From contig JAUKUA010000001.1 of assembly GCA_030549175.1 (NCBI GenBank), positions 1,736,001 through 1,800,000 of the forward strand: a stretch of 64,000 nucleotides of DNA. Reading direction: 5' to 3'. A model generated the notes under the pieces. The model ran no database searches, was not told the origin of the DNA, and was given only the letters and a program-made list of their open reading frames with translations. Position numbers and translations under genes: made by a program. This stretch comes from Lasiosphaeris hirsuta (taxonomy: Eukaryota; Ascomycota; Sordariomycetes; Sordariales; Lasiosphaeriaceae). Below are positions 54,185 to 64,000 of this stretch, in pieces (the first letter of the stretch is position 1; each line of letters begins with the position of its first letter).

Positions 54185-56566
54185 ATGCCCCTCCAGCTGA
54201 TCAATACCACCGTCCTGGGCGGCCGAGACCACTCGCTGCTCTCGCCTTCCGATTACGATGGCGATGCTGCCTCGATACGCAGCGATCAAGACACCGACAG
54301 CGACGACGATGAGCGTCAGATACGCGCCCGTAATAGCCGCGAGCTGTTGGCACATGACCGGCTGGTGCTGATGGAGGAGGAAGAGCTGGACCAGCTGGTA
54401 ACCGAGACACGGAGGCGACAAGAGCGCGAGCGGAGAGGCTCTAATCTCCCTATTCCAAACCCTCTGCGGCTCTTCTCCCGCACCATGAGTAATGGGTCTT
54501 TGTCGAGATCGAGGAGCCCGTCTGCCCAGCCTCTAGGATCGCCTCCGGAAGATTTTGCTTCTGAGAAGCGCGGTCTCCGGAGAGCAAGGAGGAAAGCAAA
54601 AAAGGACCGGCTGCTCGCCGTGGCACAACATGGAGAGGATGGGGAATTGATGTATGAGATGGAGGAGGGTGGGATGAAAGAGGGCAGTTCGACAGGCGAG
54701 AGTAGTGATCGGGATGACAGCGATGAGGTTGACAGGAAGGGGCTTCTGCACCTGGCGGATGTCAAAGCGAAGAGGGCTCAAAGCTGGCGTCGCTGGATAC
54801 TGATATATTCAATAATCGGTGTCGCTTTTGCTATTCTGGTTATGCTTGCCTGGAAGCTATCAATCGAGCGCAAGAGGGGCCCCCACCGCACCACTCCGTG
54901 GCTGAGCAACGGGACTGCCATATTCGCCCCGACTACTATCCTCATCAGCCTTGACGGATTTCGTGCGGACTTTCTCAACAGGGGGTTGACACCAAGACTG
55001 TCGGCTTTCATCAAGGAGGGTGTCTCGCCGTTGTTCATGCTTCCATCGTTCCCCAGCGTCACCTTTCCCAACCACTACACGATTGCAACTGGGCTCTATC
55101 CAGAGTCACATGGTGTCGTGGGTAACACCTTCTATGACCCCATGCTTCAGGAGGAGTTTTATTACACCGACCCATCTAGGAGCTTGGATCCTAAATGGTG
55201 GATGGGAGAACCGTTCTGGGTCACTGCCCAGAAGCAAGGGCTCAAAACTGCGATCCACATGTGGCCTGGAAGTGAAGCGCATGTGCTACACACTGAGCCT
55301 ACTTACATGGATAGGTTCAACGGGAAAGAGAAGCTTTCAAAGAAAGTCAACCGGATCCTGGAGTTCCTCGACATGCCGGATTCTGAGCGCCCTCAAGTCA
55401 TCGCAGCATACGTGCCTAACGTTGACTCAGATGGGCACAAGTACGGACCTAACAGCACCGAGATTAGAGACACCATCCGGAAGACTGACAATATGCTTGA
55501 TCAACTCTTCAAGGGCTTGAAGGAGCGGACTTTGACCGACATTGTCAATGTCATTGTCGTATCGGACCACGGAATGGCAACGACGGATACATCACGCCTC
55601 GTCCAACTCGAGGACATTGTGGATGTTAGCAGGATATCGCACACAGACGGATGGCCGTTGGTGGGCCTACGGCCCAATAATCCCGATGCCCTGCAGAGCA
55701 TCTACGAGGAGGTAGTTGAGAAGACCAAAGATAACCCGAACCTAGATGTATATCTTCGGGATGTGAACATGCCGGAGAGATACCATTTTTCGCGAAACGA
55801 ACGGATCGCTCCTTTATGGGTGGTGCCAAAGACAGGTTGGGCTTTGGTGAAGAAGGGAGAGATGGACCTGAAAGAGGCGCAAGCCAAAGGGGTTGTATAC
55901 CATCCACGTGGACTCCATGGTTACGATCACGAGCACCCTCTGATGAGGGCCATCTTCGTTGCCCGGGGCCCGGCATTTCCCCACCAGCCAAACAGCAGGG
56001 TTGAAGTCTTCCGTAAGTTTGCGCCTGCGCCGTCCAGACCGTCCAGACCGTTATCCTGGTATACTAACCGTGTGATAGAAAACATTGAAATCTTCAACTT
56101 ACTGTGCGACTCGGTCGGTATTTCCCCACCACCTAACAACGGGACACTGCGGCTTCCTTTGAAGCCGATCGGGCTCCACAGTGACCCGGGTACGACGCTG
56201 GATGACCCGGCAGATCCTCCGGCGGCGGGAACGGCCACGCCATCTTCCATCCCGTCATTAGCTACCACGTCACTCTCAGAACCAGCAAAGTCACTCGTTG
56301 TAGACCCCGTGGCAACTACTAGTGTTGCTAGTGCTAGTTCGGCGGCCACTCCATCAAAAACCCTGGCCATCGACCCACCCAAACCGCAACCCACTGGGCA
56401 GGCCCCAGATGGAGACGAGGGTAGCGACGATGACGATGGTAAGAAGGGCCTGGACAACGTTGCGTCGGCTGTGCATAACTTTTGGGATTGGTTCACTGGA
56501 AAGGTAGACGAATGGTGGGGCAAGGTCAAGGGCTCTGGCAAGGACCCGGAGAACTCCTCAGCGTAA
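54185..56566 (+). CDS. Membrane nucleotide pyrophosphatase/phosphodiesterase (NPP family)
   Basis: Type II membrane ecto-enzyme of the alkaline-phosphatase superfamily that hydrolyses nucleotide pyrophosphate or phosphodiester bonds. Exons 54185-56012 and 56079-56566 give 771 aa. The 66-bp intron (56013-56078) is in frame and free of stops but has GTAAGT, TACTAAC and TAG; removal yields VEVFQ|NIEIFNLLCDSVGI, the family form. Residues 1-200 are a charged, Ser-rich cytosolic tail, and a membrane segment follows at about 203-224 (ILIYSIIGVAFAILVMLAW). The catalytic domain starts at TTILISLDGFRADF (metal Asp). The nucleophile Thr is about residue 293 in SVTFPNHYTIATGLYP. Other metal ligands are in VPNVDSDGHKYGP and VVSDHGMATT, and RGLHGYDHEHPLMRA. 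The C-terminal tail is Ser/Thr/Pro- and Asp-rich. Yeast Npp1/Npp2 are the closest known relatives. Confidence 0.92.
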   Translation: MPLQLINTTVLGGRDHSLLSPSDYDGDAASIRSDQDTDSDDDERQIRARNSRELLAHDRLVLMEEEELDQLVTETRRRQERERRGSNLPIPNPLRLFSRTMSNGSLSRSRSPSAQPLGSPPEDFASEKRGLRRARRKAKKDRLLAVAQHGEDGELMYEMEEGGMKEGSSTGESSDRDDSDEVDRKGLLHLADVKAKRAQSWRRWILIYSIIGVAFAILVMLAWKLSIERKRGPHRTTPWLSNGTAIFAPTTILISLDGFRADFLNRGLTPRLSAFIKEGVSPLFMLPSFPSVTFPNHYTIATGLYPESHGVVGNTFYDPMLQEEFYYTDPSRSLDPKWWMGEPFWVTAQKQGLKTAIHMWPGSEAHVLHTEPTYMDRFNGKEKLSKKVNRILEFLDMPDSERPQVIAAYVPNVDSDGHKYGPNSTEIRDTIRKTDNMLDQLFKGLKERTLTDIVNVIVVSDHGMATTDTSRLVQLEDIVDVSRISHTDGWPLVGLRPNNPDALQSIYEEVVEKTKDNPNLDVYLRDVNMPERYHFSRNERIAPLWVVPKTGWALVKKGEMDLKEAQAKGVVYHPRGLHGYDHEHPLMRAIFVARGPAFPHQPNSRVEVFRKFAPAPSRPSRPLSWYTNRVIENIEIFNLLCDSVGISPPPNNGTLRLPLKPIGLHSDPGTTLDDPADPPAAGTATPSSIPSLATTSLSEPAKSLVVDPVATTSVASASSAATPSKTLAIDPPKPQPTGQAPDGDEGSDDDDGKKGLDNVASAVHNFWDWFTGKVDEWWGKVKGSGKDPENSSA

Positions 56567-57720
56567 ACTCCGGCATCATGTATATACTCAAGTATACCCC
56601 GTAAGGAATCTCATATTCCATTCGTGCCAACTAGCTGCCTTGAATATGATGTCTCACGTGAGCGAATCCTGGTGTGAAAGGTTGGGGGGTTGCACAACAC
56701 TTGCTTGCGGCTGTTATTTCGTTGGGCCGGAATGGTGTTTCAAGTCGTTTGGTCATTTTTTTGAATTCACTGGATAGTATCGAATTGTAGTGCATGCCTC
56801 TTGATCAGGTCACTAGCAAACGTGCTGAGCCTCTGGCGACACCAGGCGTAAATTTTCGCAGCTTTGGATTGTTTGGTCCCAAAGTGATGAGTAATGTCTT
56901 AGATCTGGTGCTTCGCTTTGGCAGTCACGACAGCATTTAGGCTCCCAGGTTCCTCACCACCTCCACTGCCAACTACCCCATCAGCGGCAGCCAGCCTGGG
57001 CGTTCTGTGGTTGGGGTTTTTGAGCGCAGGGAACAGTGCAGGGCAGATCCCGGTTACATCATCCAGCACGCGGGGTCTTGCAGGGGTTGAAGGTAGTGGG
57101 AAAGGTGGGGTTTGCAGACGCGTGCGACTGGGAGAACAAACGCGCCCTGGGGGTCGTCGCAGTGAGAAGCCTCGGTCGGGACTTGGGGTGTTGAGTTGGC
57201 CACTGGTTTGGATGGATTTTCTAATGAGTGTGGCGGAAATCCCCGGCCATAACTAAGAACTAAACAAGACGCGATTCTTACCTCTCGTTGAGATCAGGAA
57301 AACCTTGATCCTGGCACGCACCAAGGAAAGCGAGCAAGCAAAAAGCAAATTGCCCCACTCTGTGCGAGGCCCCAAAACGGCAATCGCGACAGACCTCGAC
57401 TGCCAAACCACCGTGTCACCGTCACAGAACCTCTGAGAAGGTGCTTCTTGACTTTTGTTCCACACAAGTCACTTTTTTCTTTAGTTGCCCTGCTCTGGAG
57501 CCTGGAGCCTCGCGGCAATCGTCTCTCACAGTTCTCGGGCGAGGAAGCCAACTCACAAAGCAGTGCCACACAGCCTTTGAAATCAGCACATTCCTGTCCA
57601 ACAACGCAAGTCGTAGCCAATTGTTTTCGGCAAGGCGATCCCGCTGCCTTTTGCCTCTCTGGTTGCCTCTCGTGTTCTCTTTCCTCCCACAACTTCTGTC
57701 CGTGCCATGCGACCGGCAAC
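56567..57720. other. Spacer upstream of the SNF2/RING gene
   Basis: 3' region of the phosphodiesterase gene followed by a long pyrimidine-rich leader (about 57580-57720) before the ATG at 57721. No gene supported. Confidence 0.4.
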
Positions 57721-60700
57721 ATGACATCGACCGGCCCAACATCTATGCCCGCGACTAGGCTGTCTGGGAATCAGGTTGATTCGAACCGAATTGAAGATAT
57801 CGAGGACAAGTTATCCATGTCAAAAGGCATGCTGCAGTCGCTTGTGGAGAACCCACCGCGACCTCACAGCCTGGCGCGGATAAGTGAACTCAAACACACC
57901 ATTGCCGAGCTCCAGAAACAGCTCGCAGGTGCTGGCCGTGGCCAAATCAGAGGTGAGCGATTCCCCCTCTCCCCCCCACCCCCAGCTTTCTTTGCTTCTT
58001 TTACTCATTATTTACACTGTATTAGCTCCTGGTACCGGCTCAGCTTCCGCGACAAGCATGTCGAGCAGACCCGGCAACCTGGGAGGTAGGGATTTGAGAA
58101 CACACTTTCCTCGCGCTGCACACGCTGTCACTTGTACTGCGAGACTAACGACCTTTGAAGGACACCACCAGGTGCGACCCTCTTCGAGTTTAGCAATCAT
58201 GTCAAGCCCGGGCAACTCGAGAGCGGGCACACCGTCTCAGCAGCGGAAGCGTTCGTTTGGCAGCTCGCACCTTGACGGTGCTGCGACTGGTCGTGTCGAT
58301 GTCAAGTCACAGCGATCCACTCCGAGTCCGTGGGACACCTCCGCCGCGACCCCGCAAACCAACTTCACGGATGAAGACCCCTTTGGGAATGTCATTGACC
58401 TTACTGGGTATGTCTGCTCGCTTCTGGCTATTCTCACACAAACCTGTGGCACTTCGCAGACTGCTCTACCCCGACGCCCATCTGATTAACGATACATGGA
58501 AGCTGATATCTTGAAAACAGGGATGATGATGTCTTCTGGACCTCGATTAGAAAGAAGCAGGCAGACGAGGCAGAACGCCTTCGCCGTAACAAGGCATTGG
58601 CAGACTCAGATGGAGCATATGCAAAGCAGCTGTCAAGATCCGTTTCTGGATCAGGTTGGCCTCAAGCTCAAAACGCCTCGTTCGGTCAACCTTCTCGGCT
58701 TACGAACAACAATGCTTTCGACCGAATCATTGGCCGCTCTCAGTCAAGCCAGCAACCAAGTTATCTGGGCGTACCAAGTATCAAACCGGATCACGGCCTC
58801 GCAAATGCGTCAGGCAGACCTCGACGGCATCTCGATGCCAGAGATCAAAAGGCTTACCTCCCCGGGCACACGCACACAACCGTGCACACAACCCAGAGCC
58901 TTGTCAAGTCTGAGCCTACAAATGGACACCCGATGAGAGCTGACGCTAAGCCCGAGCCATCGAACGGGTACTCATTTTCGAGCAGCGCCAACATCAAGGC
59001 CGAGCCCCCCAAGAAGTTTATACTACCGGGACTACCGGGATCGTTTGTTGACTCGGATGATGACTCCGAGGGCGGTGGTAGCTATCACTCGTCAGTCAGC
59101 CGACATCATTCGGGGGGTACTCCTCGGCCCGCACCGCCATCAAACATGACGCTACCTCAGCGTCCAGCCGGTCTCGGATCCAACGAGGCGTCTCAGTACC
59201 CAGTTGGTGTTCCTTCTCTTGACCTAGCCCGTCAATCGGCTTTGGCTGGCCAGGCTTCCGGGTACCCTTATACCATGTCTTCGGTTCCATATGGCCATTA
59301 CGGGAACTCGATAGACCTGACATCGCCCTTCCCGTCTCATGGTTACCAATCGACCTCAAGCATCCACCGACCGGGTTATGTGCATAATGGCAACTACTAC
59401 GGTCAGCCTCCGCTTGGTACGACTATTAATCACGTCAAGGGCTTCGACTTCGACACCATGTTGGACGCACACGGGAATCCTCTCAACCCTCGCCTTCACA
59501 GCGTAATCCACGACTATCTGGAAGACCCGAGGAAGACCGAGGAAGAAATTCAGGAACTGCTGTCAAATATTCGGCCGGATATGGATATTCCGGTAGAAGA
59601 GCGGGGCGAGACGCCCGAGGCGCTCAGATACTCACTGTACGTGCATCAGCAACTCGCACTGAAGTGGATGGTTACTATGGAGGAGGGGACGAACAAGGGC
59701 GGGATCTTGGCCGACGACATGGGCCTTGGCAAAACAATCTCGACATTGGCGTTAATGGTGACCCAAAAGGCCTCTTCAGGCGTCAAGGTATTTCAACTAT
59801 TTCCTGCACCGAGCCTGCCATTTGAAGAGCAATAGATGCTGACCTATATGTAGACCAACCTGATCATCGGCCCAGTTGCACTTATCAAACAATGGGAGCT
59901 CGAGATCAAGAAGAAGCTGAAGCCGTCTCATAAGTTGAGCGTCTACCTCCTTCATCAACGAAAGAAAGTAACCTACCAACATTTGAAGAATTATGATGTC
60001 GTTCTCACAACATACGGATCCGTGGCTTCGGAGTGGAGACAATACAATCAACACGTCGATCAGAGAATCGGTTCGATTGGCTACGATCCTCTAAAAGACG
60101 AGGAGCTCCAGCGGAAGTGTCCAGTCGTTCACCCCCGCAATAAGTTTCACCGCATCATCCTCGACGAAGCTCAGTGCATCAAGAACAAAGATACCCAGTC
60201 TTCCCGAGGTGTTCACCAAATCGAGGCTACCTACCGATGGTGTCTAACTGGCACCCCGATGATGAATGGCGTGTCAGAACTGTATCCGCTGATACGGTTC
60301 TTGCGGATCAAGCCGTATTGTGACGTCAAGCAATTCTCACAAGCCTTCAAGAGTCTAACGTCAAAAACCAAGTCTGCGGACTACCAACGAGACGGCGCCA
60401 TGAAAAAGTTGCAAGCTGTTCTGAAGGCCACGATGTTGAGACGAATGAAGAGTTCTGAAATTGATGGCAAGCCAATCTTGGTGCTGCCACCGAAGACGGA
60501 GCTCGAAGATTACGTGGTGTTCTCTGAGGATGAGCTCAGCTTCTACAAAGATCTCGAGGCAAGGTCTCAGGTCCAACTCAACAAGTATCTCCGTGCAGGC
60601 ACGGTGGGAAAGAACTACTCTAACATCCTTGTTCTCCTTCTGCGTCTTCGTCAGGCATGCTGTCATCCTCATCTTATGGATTTTGAGTGTGTCGCTGCCA

Positions 60701-62085
60701 ACGATGTATCCGAAGATCAAATGTTGAACCTTGCAAAGAGCCTTGAGCTTTGTGTTGTTGACCGCATCAAGTCGATTGAGGCCTTTGAGTGCCCAATATG
60801 CTATGATGCTGTCGAAGACCCTACTCTCATAGTTCCCTGCGGGCACGACACGTGCTCGGAATGTTTCGCTTCACTCACAGACAGCGCAGCCCAGGGCAAC
60901 ATCAGGTCCGGTAACGAGAACGTCTCGGCTAAGTGCCCAGTCTGCCGTGGTGGAGTTGAGTCTTCCAAGGTGATAAGCTACACAGCCTTCCAGAAGGTGC
61001 ACATGCCGGAGAGAGTCCGGGATGAGGCGTCTAATGGAGTTGGCGACTTGGCTGAGAGCTCAACCGACGATGAACCAGACGCAGATTCTGACTCTGGTTT
61101 CGACGATGACGACGATGATGCAAGCTCAATTGGTAGCCTCAAAGACTTCATCGTTGACGATGACAGTATCGATGACGACGTGGAAGAGGAAGATGTCAAG
61201 GATGATGACACCAAGGACAACATCAAGAACGACTTCAAGGCCGAAAATGACATCGACGAAGAAGTCGAGATTGATGCTGAGATTGACGCCAAGCTGGCAG
61301 CAGTTGTCAACCTCAAAAACGAGAAGAAGGCAAAGGAGAAGAAGGTGAAGAAAGAGAAGAAAAAGCAGACGAAGCTGACGAAGCTGATGAAGCCGAAGAC
61401 CGAGAAAAAGGCTGGGAAGAAAGGCAAAGGCAAAGCCGAAAAGGTTGAACCTCATATGCTCGGCACGCTTCGTCATGAGGCCAGCAAAAACAAAGAGGCA
61501 CGCCGCCGCTACATGCACTACCTTCGAGACAACTGGGAGGACTCGGCCAAGGTCACCCAGGTAATCGAACTCCTCAAACAGATTCAGGAGACGGATGAAA
61601 AGACCATTATCTTTTCCCAATGGACGTCCCTCCTTGACCTCATTGAGTCCCAGGTCAGGTACAAACTGGGAATCAAGTACTGCCGCTACACGGGCGGCAT
61701 GTCTCGTCCCCAGCGTGACGAAGCGGTAGTGGACTTCGTCGAGAACCCTCGGAACAAGGTGATGCTCGTGTCTCTGCGTGCAGGCAACGCTGGCCTAAAC
61801 CTGACTGTTGCTTCTCGCGTTATTATCTGCGATCCCTTTTGGAACCCCTACATCGAGATGCAGGCTGTTGATCGCGCCCATCGGATTGGACAGCAGAAGG
61901 AGGTCAAGGTTCACCGTATTCTTGTGAGGGAGACCGTCGAGGATCGTATCCTTGCTTTGCAAGAGGGGAAACGGAAGCTTGTTGAGGCTGCGCTCGACGA
62001 AGGCCAGTTGAGTAACGTCGGAAGACTTAGCGAGAATGAGCTTCGGTACTTGTTCGGTGTTCAAGCTCGTCCTAACCGCCACTGA
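57721..62085 (+). CDS. ULS1: SNF2-family DNA translocase with RING finger, ULS1-like
   Basis: ATP-dependent DNA translocase with a RING finger, resembling yeast Uls1/Ris1, a SUMO-targeted ubiquitin ligase candidate in genome maintenance. Exons 57721-57952, 58026-58085, 58161-58407, 58521-59787 and 59854-62085 give about 1345 aa. N-terminal coiled-coil-like segment IEDIEDKLSMSKGMLQSLVE. Possible SUMO-interacting motifs are VIDLTG at about 174-179, directly at an exon junction, and SIDLTS in the disordered region. Walker A is GILADDMGLGKT (about 574-585) and the Walker B box DEAQ (about 706). The RING spans about 914-970 (CPICYDAVED, PCGHDTCSECF, CPVC). A long Asp/Glu then Lys-rich insert follows at about 1002-1132. 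The helicase C motifs are FSQWTSLLDLIE, LVSLRAGNAGLNLTVA and AVDRAHRIGQQKEV. Rad5/Rad16 are the main alternatives, but Rad5's HIRAN domain is absent. Confidence 0.9.
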
Positions 62086-63882
62086 TGTGGACTTTGTCCC
62101 TCGAGACCTTGGACGTTTTGGAGTCATTCTGCCTTGGCGCTCATGGCACATGAAGCTGTCGACCTGGCGGCCCTGCTGCACTACCGGTACATCTACGATT
62201 ACATCTCGGTTCTGCTGCTAGCCCTTGTGGGGGTTTCTCTGTTACATGTATCTCACGGGTCAGTTTTGCCCTCGACCTTCTTTCCGACAACCGGGCTGTA
62301 TTTATCACCAGCTTCCCCTTTGTACGTCATTTCTCGAGGTCGGAAGGTGTGGGTCGGTTCCTTCAAGCGAACTCTCGGTATAGACGGCTCGGCAAGACGT
62401 TGCTTCGCGGCAGATAACAGATATATGGGAAAAGACTGGCTTGCATCAGGCTATGGGTGGGGTTATGATTTGATATTTTAGCATGATGGAGTTAAGGTGT
62501 ATCAACCACTTAGATGGAGAAAAAGCGGAAGGCGTTTTGCAACCTATCTGATTTTGAGATATCTCTTTACCTCTTCCCACCAGAATGGCAATCTCGCCAT
62601 TCGTGGGAGGCGAGACGAAAGGACAGCACGGTTGCTGGATGTGTATTACTTTTGATGTACAGAAGCAGTACCATTGTACCATCTCGGCACTGGCCTCTTG
62701 GGCTGAGGGCATGATCACGGCACGAATTTTGAGGGCGACTGCTGTAAAGACGTGGCGTCCGATTGCAGTCAAGGTACCATAGATCATGAAATAATAATTT
62801 TGTCAGCTGGCATGCCTCGTGATATCGATGTCGATTTATCATTCAGTACTTCCTCGGCTTTTATACGACGGGTGCTTCACGGTTGGCGCTTGAGCATGTC
62901 AACATGTCAACATGTCATGTTATATGCCAAGTCGCGGGCCCAAGCCCTGAAGGCACCCAACTTTGCGAACACGAGCAAGTTGCATTTTGTACTAGCGACT
63001 CGGACAGAGCCGTAAGGGGGTGGTGGCAAGTGTCTTGTGTACCGCGATCACACCGCACTCTTGCAAGCACTCTCCCCCTGTCCGTAGTTTCTATCTAAAA
63101 GACCCATTGGATGCGCCCGTCCTGCTTCCATTTCCACAGACAAGATGAAAAATGTGACGATATTGCAGCTTCACAGTCCAAGACAGGGGTTGGTTGACGC
63201 GACAGGACAGGGAGCTGGCCTGCATGCTTCGGCTGCTCTCAGGGCGCGTTTTATAAGTGACCTGGGGAAATATGCTTTCCCGAGCTTTGAGCTTACATAT
63301 CTGCTTACAGAGAGCCGAGAAGCCTGGTATCGGGTGCGCTAACCCCTGCCCGCCCTACGCCCCTTTTTATTTCTGGGCGCGGGTTGGTTGTTGCGGCTTC
63401 GATTGGATCGCCATCTTGGCGGCCGCGCTTGTTAGTGCTTACCGTCCCTTGTTTGTGATGCGACACAGCCAAGATGAACAATATACGACATACCTAATCT
63501 AGAAATTTTGCATTTTGATTGTCATGAGAAGAAACTCCCCGCTAGGTAATCTAACAAAACATAGAAAACTTGTAACAAGTAGATTCAATGTCTAACTCTG
63601 CATATAGAAAAAAAGGGATCCAAGACGTGAGGAGCTTGACTCCTTTCAACCAATGCAACAAGAATAGGGGCCATGGGTGACGCCGCGGTGATCCATGAAA
63701 ATACGTCGGTATCCTGCTTCTGCTGGTGCTTGTTTCCCGGTTCGCATTTTGGAACCGTCTTGGATTCGAATCGTGACATTACCCTCCAATTAAGGTGGTT
63801 TCTCTCCTCATTGCGTTCTCGTTCCTAGCATCTGCAATAGAGGACTCCCCGGGCTTCCATCCTCCAGCCCGCGCTCCCCGAG
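62086..63882. other. 1.8-kb convergent spacer
   Basis: No gene supported. It includes a three-copy CATGTCAA-type repeat at about 62895-62919. Confidence 0.4.
62895..62919. repeat. Short tandem repeat, about three CATGTCAA units
   Basis: Two full 8-bp units and a partial third, in non-coding sequence. Confidence 0.8.
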
Positions 63883-64000
63883 TCATGAGGCCTGATGTCT
63901 CTGCCCATCCCCCACCAGTTCGTGAGAGTACGTCTGGTCAGGTAGCTCGTACATTGGTCGTGGCGCTTCCATTTCCATCGGACGAACGGGGGCGTCGAGT
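63883..64000 (-). CDS. C-terminal fragment of a gene running off the right edge
   Basis: From the window edge, one minus-strand frame reads APVRPMEMEAPRPMYELPD, then QTYSHELVGDGQRHQAS and TGA at 63883-63885. The Pro/Glu-rich text ending in a MYELPD-type phrase looks like a protein tail in this kind of fungus. Only 38 codons are visible, so the product cannot be named and the call depends on sequence beyond the window. Confidence 0.4.
   Translation of the reverse strand, partial: LDAPVRPMEMEAPRPMYELPDQTYSHELVGDGQRHQAS

Noticed and set aside
1..64000. tRNA and rRNA genes
   Set aside because: T-loop-like GTTCGAAT/GTTCAAAT strings (for example near 6191, 57775 and 63765) lack the partner stems; no rRNA sequence recognised. 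A tRNAscan run would settle it.
1..64000. Secondary-metabolite or other specialised gene cluster
   Set aside because: No synthase, P450, transporter or pathway regulator is present; the accessory genes are isolated and mostly broken.

Overview
The window is nuclear DNA of a filamentous ascomycete, most likely a Sordariomycete (perhaps Sordariales). This rests on short introns (46-212 bp) with GTRNGT donors and CTAAC/CTRAC branch sites, the recognisable Pezizomycotina gene set (CBP4, FMP46, COX16, a SKT5/CHS4-type chitin synthase regulator, an ULS1-like SNF2-RING protein), and intergenic spacers of 0.3-3.4 kb. Splice models were built by hand from reading frame, splice signals and remembered family conservation; no alignment was run.

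Layout. 1-5.2 kb: 3' part of a mitochondrial pyruvate carrier (+), pantothenate kinase (-) and a RAX1-type RGS membrane protein (-). 5.2-8.4 kb: no gene seen. 8.4-10.0 kb: a decayed XPG/Rad2-family nuclease (-). 10.8-18.4 kb: a compact housekeeping block with a DUF1348 protein (-), peroxiredoxin (+), ribosomal protein eL24 (-), tRNA adenosine deaminase TAD1 (+), NAC beta EGD1 (-) and complex III assembly factor CBP4 (-). 21.3-24.4 kb: SKT5/CHS4-like chitin synthase regulator (+). 25.7-30.6 kb: a very long disordered RRM protein (-). 32.2-36.5 kb: FMP46 (-), a MITE-like inverted repeat, a small SMP-like gene (+) and an amidohydrolase (+). 37.3-40.4 kb: a GH35 beta-galactosidase pseudogene (+). 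41.5-42.2 kb: a His-rich hypothetical protein (-). 45.6-50.7 kb: a second housekeeping block, all on the minus strand: COX16, ATP7, NAC alpha EGD2 and ribosomal protein eL14. 52.3-53.4 kb: a decayed LYC1-like acetyltransferase (+). 54.2-56.6 kb: a membrane nucleotide pyrophosphatase/phosphodiesterase (+). 57.7-62.1 kb: ULS1-like SNF2/RING translocase (+). The right edge holds the C-terminus of a further minus-strand gene.

Two themes stand out. Functionally, much of the window serves mitochondria (pyruvate import, complex III, complex IV and ATP synthase factors, FMP46) and the ribosome/nascent chain (eL24, eL14 and both subunits of the nascent polypeptide-associated complex). Evolutionarily, three unrelated accessory genes are broken, and nearly all their stop codons look like TGG-to-TAG/TGA or CGA-to-TGA changes, as C-to-T type mutation (RIP or deamination) would give. 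The most unusual structural observations are a probable one-nucleotide exon in EGD1, a GC-AG intron in ATP7 and a near-palindromic MITE-like element.
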